Assembly: GCF_003253735.1 (NCBI RefSeq)
Contig: NZ_QKYW01000001.1
Coordinates: 1,137,222 to 1,201,221 of the forward strand
Direction: 5' to 3'
From: Pseudomonas sp. URMO17WK12:I2
Lineage (GTDB): Bacteria > Pseudomonadota > Gammaproteobacteria > Pseudomonadales > Pseudomonadaceae
Length of the DNA stretch: 64,000 bases
Shown here piece by piece: positions 8,518-16,562 of this stretch. Under the pieces are notes generated by a model. That model did not search any database and was not told the DNA's origin. It saw nothing but the letters and a program-made list of their open reading frames with translations. The position numbers and the translations under genes were made by a program. Each line of letters begins with the position of its first letter. The stretch's first letter is position 1.

Positions 8518-9555
8518 GTGGTGGATGTGTCGCACTTGCTCAACCCGGTATCCGAGGAGACCCCCCATGGGGACGACCTCGAATACGACGCCGAATTTCT
8601 CGAGCTCGAACGCCTCGCCCAGGGCCAGCCTGAGCGCCAGATGGGCCAGTCGGTCATCGCCGCCGAACCGCCGGACTGGCGCCAGGTGCGCGAGCGCGCC
8701 GGCGAGCTGTTTTCCCGTAGCAAGGACCTGCGCCTGGCCAGCCTCTACCTGCAGAGCGCCATCGCCCTCGACGGTCTGAACGGTCTGGCCCAGGGCCTGA
8801 CCCTGGTACGCGAGCTGCTGACCCAGTACTGGGAAGGCGTCTACCCGCAGCTCGACGCCGACGATGACAACGACCCGACCATCCGCATCAACGCGCTCAA
8901 TGCCCTGAGCGCCGAGCCGGTGATCGTGCTGCTGCGCGAGGCGAGCATCACCCGCTCCCGCGCTTTTGGCGCCGTGAGCATTCGCGCCGCCCTGAACGCC
9001 GCCGACCTGCAGCGCTTCTCCAGCGAAACCCTGTCGCCCGAGCAACTGCGCGGTGCGTTTCTCGATGCCGACGCCGAGCTGCTCGACAGCACCCGCGTCG
9101 CTCTCGACGAAGCGGCCGCGGCGCTGGCCGATATCGAGGGGCTGCTCAGCGAGCGGGTCGGCTCGGCGCAAAGCGCCAACCTGGAATCGCTCAAGCAGGT
9201 GCTGCGCCACGCCCGGCAGATTTTCAATGACCAGGCGCCGGCCGCCAACGACGACTCGCAATATGCCGACGATACAGTCACGTACAGCGAGGCCGCCGAC
9301 AGCGACACGGGCACGCAGCCGGTAGCCCGTCAGGCACCGGCCGCACCGGGTCGCATCGCCAGTCGCGACGACGTGCTGCGTACCCTCGATCGCCTGCTGG
9401 AATATTACGCCCAGCACGAACCTTCCAGCCCGGTCCCGGTCTTACTGACGCGCGCGCAGAAGCTGGTCACCGCGGATTTCGCGGAAATCGTGCGCAACCT
9501 GATTCCCGACGGTATGTCGCAGTTCGAAAACCTGCGCGGCCCCGAATACGACTAA
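8518..9555 (+). CDS. tssA: TssA T6SS baseplate/sheath-priming protein
   Basis: 345-residue TssA (ImpA family), which docks at the membrane complex and coordinates growth of tube and sheath. The N-terminal ImpA_N domain contains the family signature GDDLEYDAEFLELER (about residues 18-32) and EPPDWRQV; the C-terminal part is the ring-forming region. The GTG at 8518 is preferred: GGAGAG lies 9 nt upstream and the protein then begins like P. aeruginosa TssA1. A longer reading from an ATG at 8443 adds 25 residues without family character. First gene of the rightward operon. Confidence 0.93.
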   Translation: MVDVSHLLNPVSEETPHGDDLEYDAEFLELERLAQGQPERQMGQSVIAAEPPDWRQVRERAGELFSRSKDLRLASLYLQSAIALDGLNGLAQGLTLVRELLTQYWEGVYPQLDADDDNDPTIRINALNALSAEPVIVLLREASITRSRAFGAVSIRAALNAADLQRFSSETLSPEQLRGAFLDADAELLDSTRVALDEAAAALADIEGLLSERVGSAQSANLESLKQVLRHARQIFNDQAPAANDDSQYADDTVTYSEAADSDTGTQPVARQAPAAPGRIASRDDVLRTLDRLLEYYAQHEPSSPVPVLLTRAQKLVTADFAEIVRNLIPDGMSQFENLRGPEYD

Positions 9556-9642
9556 CGTGCGGCGGATCTTCAGGGAAGCCCCACGCACACAGCTACCGGC
9601 CATTGGCCGCAGAAGCCAGTGCCCATGCACAGGAGGAGCAAC

Positions 9643-10161
9643 ATGAGCAACACTACCAGCAGCCAGAAATTCATCGCGCGCAACCGCGCCCCACGGGTGC
9701 AGATCGAGTACGACGTAGAGCTGTACGGTGCCGAGAAAAAGGTGCAGTTGCCCTTCGTCATGGGCGTGATGGCCGACCTCGCCGGCAAACCTGCCGAGCC
9801 TCAGGCCGCCGTCGCCGACCGCAAGTTCCTGGAAATCGACGCCGACAACTTCGACTCGCGCCTCAAGGCCATGAAGCCGCGTGCGGCGTTCCACGTGCCC
9901 AACGCGCTGACCGGTGAAGGCAACCTGAGCCTGGACATCACCTTCGAGAGCATGGACGACTTCAGCCCGGCGGCCATCGCCCGCAAGGTCGACTCGCTCA
10001 ACCAGCTGCTCGAAGCCCGTACCCAGCTCGCCAACCTGCTGACCTACATGGACGGCAAGACCGGCGCCGAGGAACTGATCATCAAGGCGATCAAGGATCC
10101 GGCCCTGCTGCAGGCCCTGGCCAGCGCGCCCAAGCCCCAAGACAACGAGCCACAAGCTTAA
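9643..10161 (+). CDS. tssB: TssB small sheath subunit
   Basis: 172-residue TssB (VipA/HsiB), which heterodimerises with TssC to form the contractile sheath. The family hallmarks are visible: APRVQIEYDVE near the N-terminus, LPFVMGVMADL, and the FxSMDDFSPAAIARKV-type segment around residues 103-120. A strong AGGAGGAG precedes the ATG, as expected for an abundant structural protein. It is 12 bp upstream of tssC. Confidence 0.97.
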   Translation: MSNTTSSQKFIARNRAPRVQIEYDVELYGAEKKVQLPFVMGVMADLAGKPAEPQAAVADRKFLEIDADNFDSRLKAMKPRAAFHVPNALTGEGNLSLDITFESMDDFSPAAIARKVDSLNQLLEARTQLANLLTYMDGKTGAEELIIKAIKDPALLQALASAPKPQDNEPQA

Positions 10162-10173
10162 GAGGACGCCCCG

Positions 10174-11667
10174 ATGAGCCAACAGACCCAGGCGTCCGAG
10201 CAGTCGCTCGCCACTTCCGAACAGACCAGCGAGTTCGCGTCGCTGCTGCTGCAGGAATTCAAGCCCAAGACCGAGCGTGCCCGTGAAGCGGTGGAAACCG
10301 CCGTGCGCACCCTGGCCGAACATGCCCTGAGCAAGACCGACCTGATCTCCGACGACGCCATCAAGTCGGTCGAGTCGATCATCGCCGCGATCGACGCCAA
10401 GCTGACCGCCCAGGTCAACCTGATCATGCACCACCCGGACTTCCAGCAGCTGGAAAGCGCCTGGCGTGGTCTGCACTACCTGGTCAACAACACCGAGACC
10501 GACGAGCAGCTGAAGATTCGCGTGCTCAACATCTCCAAGCCCGAGCTGCACAAAACCCTGAAGAAATTCAAGGGCACCGCCTGGGACCAGAGCCCGATCT
10601 TCAAGAAACTCTACGAAGAAGAATACGGCCAGTTCGGTGGCGAGCCCTACGGCTGCCTGGTGGGCGACTATTACTTCGACCAGTCGCCACCGGATGTCGA
10701 ATTGCTCGGCGAGATCGCCAAGATCTCCGCAGCCATGCACTCGCCGTTCATTTCCGCGGCCTCGCCGACGGTCATGGGCATGGGTTCCTGGCAGGAGCTG
10801 TCCAACCCGCGCGACCTGACCAAGATTTTCACCACGCCCGAATACGCCGGCTGGCGCTCGCTGCGTGACTCCGAGGACTCGCGCTACATCGGCCTGACCA
10901 TGCCGCGTTTCCTGGCGCGCCAGCCCTACGGGGCGAAGACCGATCCGGTCGAAGAGTTCGCCTTCGAGGAAGAAACCGACGGCGCCGACAGCAGCAAGTA
11001 CACCTGGGCCAACTCGGCGTACGCCATGGCGGTCAACATCAACCGTTCGTTCAAACTGTACGGCTGGTGCTCGCGCATCCGTGGCGTGGAATCGGGCGGT
11101 GAGGTGCCGAACCTGCCGGCGCACACCTTCCCCACCGACGACGGTGGCGTGGACATGAAGTGCCCGACCGAAATCGCCATCTCCGACCGCCGCGAAGCGG
11201 AACTGGCGAAGAACGGTTTCATGCCGCTGCTGCACAAGAAGAACACCGACCTGGCCGCCTTCATCGGCGCCCAGTCGCTGCACAAGCCGGCCGAATACGA
11301 CGATCCGGACGCCACCGCCAACGCCAACCTGGCCGCGCGCCTGCCGTACCTGTTCGCCACCTGCCGCTTCGCGCATTACCTGAAGTGCATCGTGCGCGAC
11401 AAGATCGGCTCGTTCAAAGAGCGCGACGAGATGCAGCGCTGGTTGCAGGACTGGATCCTCAACTATGTCGACGGTGATCCGGCGCACTCCACCGAAACCA
11501 CCAAGGCCCAGCACCCGCTGGCCGAAGCGGAAGTGGTGGTCGAGGAAATCGAGGGCAACCCCGGTTACTACAGCTCCAAGTTCTATCTGCGCCCGCACTA
11601 CCAGCTCGAAGGGCTGACCGTGTCGCTGCGCCTGGTATCCAAACTGCCTTCGGCCAAGGGGGCCTGA
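10174..11667 (+). CDS. tssC: TssC large sheath subunit
   Basis: 497-residue TssC (VipB/HsiC). Together with TssB it forms the sheath whose contraction drives the Hcp tube and spike out of the cell; ClpV disassembles it afterwards. Conserved features include the ESAWRGLHYLV block (about residue 94), EYGQFGGEPYG (about 150), and the C-terminal NPGYYSSKFYLRPHYQLEGL region that forms the sheath handshake. The length is typical. Translation is likely efficient (AGAGGA upstream). Confidence 0.98.
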   Translation: MSQQTQASEQSLATSEQTSEFASLLLQEFKPKTERAREAVETAVRTLAEHALSKTDLISDDAIKSVESIIAAIDAKLTAQVNLIMHHPDFQQLESAWRGLHYLVNNTETDEQLKIRVLNISKPELHKTLKKFKGTAWDQSPIFKKLYEEEYGQFGGEPYGCLVGDYYFDQSPPDVELLGEIAKISAAMHSPFISAASPTVMGMGSWQELSNPRDLTKIFTTPEYAGWRSLRDSEDSRYIGLTMPRFLARQPYGAKTDPVEEFAFEEETDGADSSKYTWANSAYAMAVNINRSFKLYGWCSRIRGVESGGEVPNLPAHTFPTDDGGVDMKCPTEIAISDRREAELAKNGFMPLLHKKNTDLAAFIGAQSLHKPAEYDDPDATANANLAARLPYLFATCRFAHYLKCIVRDKIGSFKERDEMQRWLQDWILNYVDGDPAHSTETTKAQHPLAEAEVVVEEIEGNPGYYSSKFYLRPHYQLEGLTVSLRLVSKLPSAKGA

Positions 11668-11740
11668 GGCTCGTCACTGTGGCGCCCGCACCGGCGGGCG
11701 TAGCTGAAACAGAGTGGCAAAAGCCACGAAAGGAGGAATG

Positions 11741-12229
11741 ATGGCTGTTGATATGTTCATCAAGATTGGCGACGTCAAGGGCGAGTCCAAGGACAAGACC
11801 CACGCGGACGAAATCGACGTTCTGGCCTGGAGCTGGGGCATGAGCCAATCCGGCTCGATGCACGTTGGCGGTGGCGGCGGTGCCGGCAAGGTCAACATTC
11901 AGGATCTGTCGCTGACCAAGTACGTCGACAAATCCAGCCCCAACCTGATGATGGCCTGCTCGAGTGGCAAGCATTATCCGGAAGCCAAGCTGACCATCCG
12001 CAAGGCTGGTGGCGATTCTCAGGTCGAGTACCTGATCATCACCCTGAAGGAAGTGCTGGTATCTTCCATCAGCACTGGCGGTAGCGGTGGCGAAGATCGC
12101 CTGACCGAAAACGTTACCCTGAACTTCGCTCAGGTGCTGGTCGACTATCAGCCGCAGAAAGCTGATGGTGCCAAAGACGGTGGCCCGGTCAAATACGGCT
12201 GGAACATCCGCCAGAACGTCAAGGTGTAA
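11741..12229 (+). CDS. hcp: Hcp inner-tube protein (TssD)
   Basis: 162-residue Hcp that stacks as hexameric rings into the T6SS inner tube and carries small effectors in its lumen. It is nearly identical in my memory to P. aeruginosa Hcp1, including GDVKGESKDKTH at the N-terminus, WSWGMSQSGSMH, and the C-terminal GPVKYGWNIRQN. The start at 11741 follows a very strong AAAGGAGGA. An in-frame ATG at 11714 is rejected because it lacks such a site. A strong hairpin follows the stop. Confidence 0.98.
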   Translation: MAVDMFIKIGDVKGESKDKTHADEIDVLAWSWGMSQSGSMHVGGGGGAGKVNIQDLSLTKYVDKSSPNLMMACSSGKHYPEAKLTIRKAGGDSQVEYLIITLKEVLVSSISTGGSGGEDRLTENVTLNFAQVLVDYQPQKADGAKDGGPVKYGWNIRQNVKV

Positions 12230-12253
12230 CACCCGCTCGATAGTTGAGCGCAC

Positions 12254-12284
12254 AGCGATGCCCGGCACTGCGCCGGGCATCGCT
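12254..12284. terminator. Strong hairpin after hcp (partial terminator or mRNA 3' stabiliser)
   Basis: Perfect 13-bp stem AGCGATGCCCGGC with a 5-nt loop, 24 bp after the hcp stop, followed by GGTTCTGATC rather than a T-run. It lies in the 167-bp gap between hcp and tagJ. It may let hcp mRNA accumulate above the downstream baseplate genes. Role inferred. Confidence 0.6.
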
Positions 12285-12396
12285 GGTTCTGATCAGAACG
12301 AATTTTTCGCTGGCGCGCCGCCACTGCCAACGCAGGTGCGACGCGCCGAAGGATCACCGCACGACAGCGGTGACCGCGCCAGTACAGGGACCGACG

Positions 12397-13197
12397 ATGA
12401 CTGCCGAACAATACCTGCGAAACGCACAGCTCGACGACGCGCTGAAGGCACTGCAGGACCAGGTTCGGGCACAGCCCGCCAAGGCCGAACTGCGGGTATT
12501 CCTGTTTCAGCTGCTGGCCGTGATGGGCCAGTGGAGCCGGGCGCAGAACCAGCTCAAGGTCGCCGGCGAGCTGGATGCCGCCTGCCTGCCCATGGTGCAG
12601 ACCTACAGCACCGCACTGAACTGCGAAGCCCTGCGAGAGCAGGTATTCGCCGGCAAGACCACGCCCGTGGTACTCGGCCAGCCCGCCGACTGGGTAGCGC
12701 CACTGATCCTCGCCCTGGAGCAGGACGCCCAGGGCAACAGCGCCGCGGCCCAGAGCCTGCGCGACCAGGCCTTCGAAGCCGCCGCTGCGGTACCGGGAAA
12801 ACTCGACGAGACGCCCTTCACCTGGCTGGCCGATGCCGACCCGCGCCTGGGCCCGGTGCTCGAGCTGATCGTCAATGGCCGTTATGTCTGGCTGCCGATG
12901 GAAAACATCGCCAGCCTGAGCCTGGAAGCACCCAGCGACCTGCGTGATCTGGTGTGGCTACCGGCTCACCTGACCCTGACCAATGGCGGCAGCACCGTGG
13001 CGTTGATCCCCAGCCGCTACGCAGGCAGTCATGCCAGCAGCGACGGCGCGCTGCGCCTGGCACGCAAAACCGAATGGCAGGACAACGGCCTGCCGCTCGG
13101 CCAGCGCCTGCTGGCCTTCGATGGAGGCGAACAGGCGCTGTTCGATATTCGTTCACTGAGCTTCGAGCACGGGAATGATGCGGCATGGCCGACCTGA
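12397..13197 (+). CDS. tagJ: TagJ (ImpE family) T6SS accessory protein
   Basis: 266-residue ImpE-like protein. In P. aeruginosa TagJ (HsiE1) binds the sheath protein TssB and assists ClpV-linked sheath turnover. The N-terminal half (1-110) looks like TPR helices ([22 protein letters not shown]). The C-terminal half has the ImpE-specific [14 protein letters not shown] and GRYVWLP motifs (about 145-175) plus IPSRYAGS. The ATG at 12397 has AGGGA upstream; a longer frame to 12244 overlaps the hcp hairpin and is rejected. It overlaps tssE by 13 bp. Its presence marks the HSI-I type of T6SS. Confidence 0.9.
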   Translation: MTAEQYLRNAQLDDALKALQDQVRAQPAKAELRVFLFQLLAVMGQWSRAQNQLKVAGELDAACLPMVQTYSTALNCEALREQVFAGKTTPVVLGQPADWVAPLILALEQDAQGNSAAAQSLRDQAFEAAAAVPGKLDETPFTWLADADPRLGPVLELIVNGRYVWLPMENIASLSLEAPSDLRDLVWLPAHLTLTNGGSTVALIPSRYAGSHASSDGALRLARKTEWQDNGLPLGQRLLAFDGGEQALFDIRSLSFEHGNDAAWPT

Positions 13198-13700
13198 AAC
13201 GTCAGGAACGCCTGCAGCCCGCCCTGCTCGACCGTCTGCTCGATGAAGATCCGAGCAACCCGGCGGAAAGTGTCGACAAGCGTGTGTTGAGCCTCACCCA
13301 GTTGCGCGCCTCGGTACTGCGCGACCTGGCCTGGCTGTTCAACACCATCGCGCCCCTGACCAGCGACGACGAAGCCCTGACCCTGGCCGGCAGTTCGGTG
13401 GTCAATTTTGGCCTGCCGCCATTGGCCGGGCACAGCGCTTCGAGCATCGACATTCCAGCGGTGGAGCGCCTGCTGACCAAGGCCATCGCCGATTTCGAGC
13501 CGCGCATCGTGCGCTCGTCGCTGCGCGTGCGCGCTCGTCAGGAAGCCGAGGAAATGAGCCACAACTCGCTGAGCTTCGAGATCGAGGGCGACCTCTGGGC
13601 CCACCCGATGCCGCTGCGCCTGCTGCTGACCACCGAGCTGGACCTGGAAACCGGGCACGTTCAGGTATTGCCCGCCGACGCCTCAAGGAAACGCCGATGA
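13185..13700 (+). CDS. tssE: TssE baseplate wedge protein (gp25-like)
   Basis: 171-residue TssE, a homologue of phage T4 gp25, which joins the sheath to the baseplate. A gp25-like lysozyme-fold region spans roughly residues 40-145. It includes [11 protein letters not shown] and the conserved AIADFEPRI segment (about 100-108), which in this family contains the essential EPR motif: FEPRI is present. It overlaps tagJ (13 bp) and tssF (ATGA), indicating translational coupling in the tssEFG block. Confidence 0.94.
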   Translation: MADLKRQERLQPALLDRLLDEDPSNPAESVDKRVLSLTQLRASVLRDLAWLFNTIAPLTSDDEALTLAGSSVVNFGLPPLAGHSASSIDIPAVERLLTKAIADFEPRIVRSSLRVRARQEAEEMSHNSLSFEIEGDLWAHPMPLRLLLTTELDLETGHVQVLPADASRKRR

Positions 13701-15556
13701 ACCCGCGCCTGCTCGGCTATTACAACCAGGAGCTGCAACACATCCGCGAAAGCGCGGAGGAGTTCGCCCGCGAATTCCCGAAGATCGCCAGCCGCCTGAG
13801 CCTGTCCGGCGTGGAATGCGCCGACCCCTACGTGGAGCGCCTGCTCGAAGGTTTTGCCTACCTGACGGCGCGGGTGCAACTCAAGCTCGACGCCGAATAC
13901 CCGACCTTCACCCACAACCTGCTGGAGATCGCCTACCCGCACTACCTGGCGCCGACCCCGTCGATGACCGTGGTACAGCTGTGTGCCGATCCCAACGAAG
14001 GTTCATTGAGCAGTGGCTTCACCCTCGAGCGCGGCGCCTCGCTGCGCGGCGCCCTGGGCAGCGAAGCGCAGACCGCCTGCGAATACCGCACCTGCCAGCC
14101 GGTCACCCTGTGGCCGCTGGAGGTCACCCAGGCCAGTTATTTCGGCAACCCGAGCACCCAGCTCGGTCGCCTGGCCGCCAGCGAGCCGCATGCCAAGGCC
14201 GCCGTGCGGCTGCGCCTGCGTACCGGTGCCGGGCTGCCGTTCAACGCGCTGGACCTGGATACCCTGACCTTCTTCCTGCACGGTGCCGACGAGCAGCCGT
14301 TCCGTCTCTACGAACAGCTGATGGGCAACGTCTGCGCGCTGTTCGTGCGCGCCGTGGACGGCTCCTGGGTCGAGCGCCTGCCGCCGGACAGCCTGCGCCC
14401 GCGCGGTTTCGACGACCAGGACGCGGCGCTGCCGGTGGTGCCTCGCGCCTTCCAGGGCTACCGGCTGCTGCAGGAGTACTTCGCCCTGCCCAACCGCTTC
14501 CTGTTCGTCGAGCTGACCGGGCTCAAACGCGCCGTGCAGCGCAACAGCAGCCAGGAACTGGAGATCGTGGTGCTGTTCAACCGCCTCGACAACAGCCTGG
14601 AAAACAGCATCGGCGCCGAGCAATTCCGGTTGTTCTGCACCCCGGCGATCAACCTGTTCGCCCGCCGCGCCGACCGTATTCACCTGAGCGACCGGGTGCA
14701 CGAGCACCAGATCATCGCCGACCGCACCCGCCCGCAGGATTTCGAGATCCACTCGATCACCGAAGTCAGTGGCCATGGCAGCGGCCCCGAGCAACCCTTC
14801 CAGCCGTTCTACGCGGTGCGCGATCCGTCGCGCTACGGCCGTGAACAGGCCTGGTACAGCCTGCGCCGCGAACCCCGCGTGCTGTCCAGCAAGCAGCGGC
14901 GCAACGGCCCACGCTCCACCTATATCGGCAGCGAGACCTTCATCTCGCTGGTCGACGCCAACCAGGCCCCGTACCGCCACGACCTGCGCCAGCTGGGCAT
15001 CGGCGCGCTGTGCACCAACCGCGATCTGCCGCTGTCGATGCCGATCGGTGGCACGCGCAGCGATTTCACCCTGGAAGACAGCGCCCCGGTGGTCGCCGTG
15101 CGCTGCCTGGCCGGCCCCAGCCGCCCGCGTGCCAGCCGCGCCCACGATGCCAGCGCCTGGCGCCTGATCAGCCAACTGTCGCTCAACTACCTGTCGCTCA
15201 GCGAACAGGGCCAGGGCGCCGCCGCCCTGCGTGAACTGCTGCGCCTCTACGGCGATGTCGGCGACAACGCCCTGCAGCTGCAGATCGACGGCCTGCGCAA
15301 GGTCAGCGCCCAGCCGTGCACGCGGCGCCTGCCGATGCCGGGGCCGATCGTCTTCGGGCGTGGCCTGGAGATCGGCCTGGAGTTCGACGAGAACGCCTTT
15401 CGCGGTACCGGCGTGTTCCTGCTCGGTTCGGTGCTGGAGCGCTTCCTGACCCGTTACGTGTCGATCAACAGCTTCACCGAGACGGTGCTGCGCACCACCG
15501 AGCGCGGCGAAGTAATGCGTTGGAGGGCCAAGCCCGGATGTCGACCGACGCTGTGA
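13697..15556 (+). CDS. tssF: TssF baseplate protein
   Basis: 619-residue TssF (ImpG/VasA family), the large wedge subunit of the T6SS baseplate that assembles with TssG, TssE and TssK around VgrG. The family N-terminus [20 protein letters not shown] and the conserved [25 protein letters not shown] block (about residues 38-58) are present. The C-terminus has [12 protein letters not shown] and [17 protein letters not shown]. The start overlaps the tssE stop by 4 bp and the 3' end overlaps tssG by 19 bp. Confidence 0.97.
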   Translation: MNPRLLGYYNQELQHIRESAEEFAREFPKIASRLSLSGVECADPYVERLLEGFAYLTARVQLKLDAEYPTFTHNLLEIAYPHYLAPTPSMTVVQLCADPNEGSLSSGFTLERGASLRGALGSEAQTACEYRTCQPVTLWPLEVTQASYFGNPSTQLGRLAASEPHAKAAVRLRLRTGAGLPFNALDLDTLTFFLHGADEQPFRLYEQLMGNVCALFVRAVDGSWVERLPPDSLRPRGFDDQDAALPVVPRAFQGYRLLQEYFALPNRFLFVELTGLKRAVQRNSSQELEIVVLFNRLDNSLENSIGAEQFRLFCTPAINLFARRADRIHLSDRVHEHQIIADRTRPQDFEIHSITEVSGHGSGPEQPFQPFYAVRDPSRYGREQAWYSLRREPRVLSSKQRRNGPRSTYIGSETFISLVDANQAPYRHDLRQLGIGALCTNRDLPLSMPIGGTRSDFTLEDSAPVVAVRCLAGPSRPRASRAHDASAWRLISQLSLNYLSLSEQGQGAAALRELLRLYGDVGDNALQLQIDGLRKVSAQPCTRRLPMPGPIVFGRGLEIGLEFDENAFRGTGVFLLGSVLERFLTRYVSINSFTETVLRTTERGEVMRWRAKPGCRPTL

Positions 15557-16551
15557 ACACCCTGGCGGCGATGGCCGAGGCGCCCTGGAACTACGATTTC
15601 TTCCAGGCCATGCGGCGCATCGAGTGCGAATACCCGCAGCGCCCGCGCCTGGGCCATTCCGTACGCCTGGTCGATGACCCACTGCGCCTCGGCCAGAAGC
15701 CGGACTGCGGCTTCGCCCCTTCGACCCTGGCCAGCGTCATCCACGACAGCACCGGCACACCACGCATCGAGCAGTTCTTCTTCGGCCTTACCGGCCCCAA
15801 CGGGCCATTGCCGATTCATCTGACCGAGCACGCCCGCGAGCGCCAGCGCCACCACGGCGACGCCACCTTCAAGCGCTTTCTCGACGTATTCAATCATCGC
15901 CTGCTGACCCTGTTCTACCGCGCCTGGGCCGAGGCCCGGCCGACGGTGGCCCAGGATCGCGCCGCTGACGACTACTGGTCGCCACGCCTTGGCGCACTGT
16001 CCGGCCGCGGCATGGAGAGCCTGCTCGACCAGGGCCCGATCCCTGATGCCGCGCGCTATTACTTCACCGGGCATCTGGCCGCCCAGACCCGCTACCCCGA
16101 CGGCCTGCAGGCCATCCTCGCCGAGTACTTCGGCGTGCCGGTGGCGCTCGAGGAATACGTCGGGCAATGGCTGCCGCTGCCCGAGTACAGTCGCCTGGGC
16201 GCCAGCACCTGCACGCTCGGCATGGACCTGTGCCTGGGCACCCACGTGTGGGACCGGCAGCACAAATTTCGCCTGCGTATCGGCCCCCTGAGCCTGACGC
16301 AGTACCGGCGTTTTCTGCCTGATCAGCCGCTGCTCGCCGAGCTGGCGGCATGGGTGGCCGAATACGTCGGCATGGAACTGGACTGGGACACCAACCTGGT
16401 GCTCAAACAGGAGGAGGTGCCGCCCGCATCACTGGATGGCGGCTGCCGACTCGGCTTCGATACCTGGCTTGGAAAACCGAGCGAGGATGCAAAGGATCTG
16501 CTGCTGGACCGACACCACGTCGTCACCCAGCCGCTCACTACCCCGAATTAG
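15538..16551 (+). CDS. tssG: TssG baseplate protein
   Basis: 337-residue TssG (ImpH/VasB family), partner of TssF in the baseplate wedge. It begins within the tssF 3' end. The N-terminus carries the family pattern PWNYDFFQAMRRIECEYP. The central motif FFGLTGPNGPLPIHLTE (about residues 80-96) and the C-terminal PLSLTQYRRFLP are diagnostic. The ATG at 15538 was taken because the family similarity begins right after it; the open frame reaches back to 15316 but that part is tssF shadow. Confidence 0.96.
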   Translation: MSTDAVNTLAAMAEAPWNYDFFQAMRRIECEYPQRPRLGHSVRLVDDPLRLGQKPDCGFAPSTLASVIHDSTGTPRIEQFFFGLTGPNGPLPIHLTEHARERQRHHGDATFKRFLDVFNHRLLTLFYRAWAEARPTVAQDRAADDYWSPRLGALSGRGMESLLDQGPIPDAARYYFTGHLAAQTRYPDGLQAILAEYFGVPVALEEYVGQWLPLPEYSRLGASTCTLGMDLCLGTHVWDRQHKFRLRIGPLSLTQYRRFLPDQPLLAELAAWVAEYVGMELDWDTNLVLKQEEVPPASLDGGCRLGFDTWLGKPSEDAKDLLLDRHHVVTQPLTTPN

Positions 16552-16562
16552 AGGACAGGAAA

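Noticed and set aside
9442..11598. 718-residue minus-strand frame across tssA-tssC
   Set aside because: Spans three real T6SS genes; no ribosome site and no similarity to any known family.
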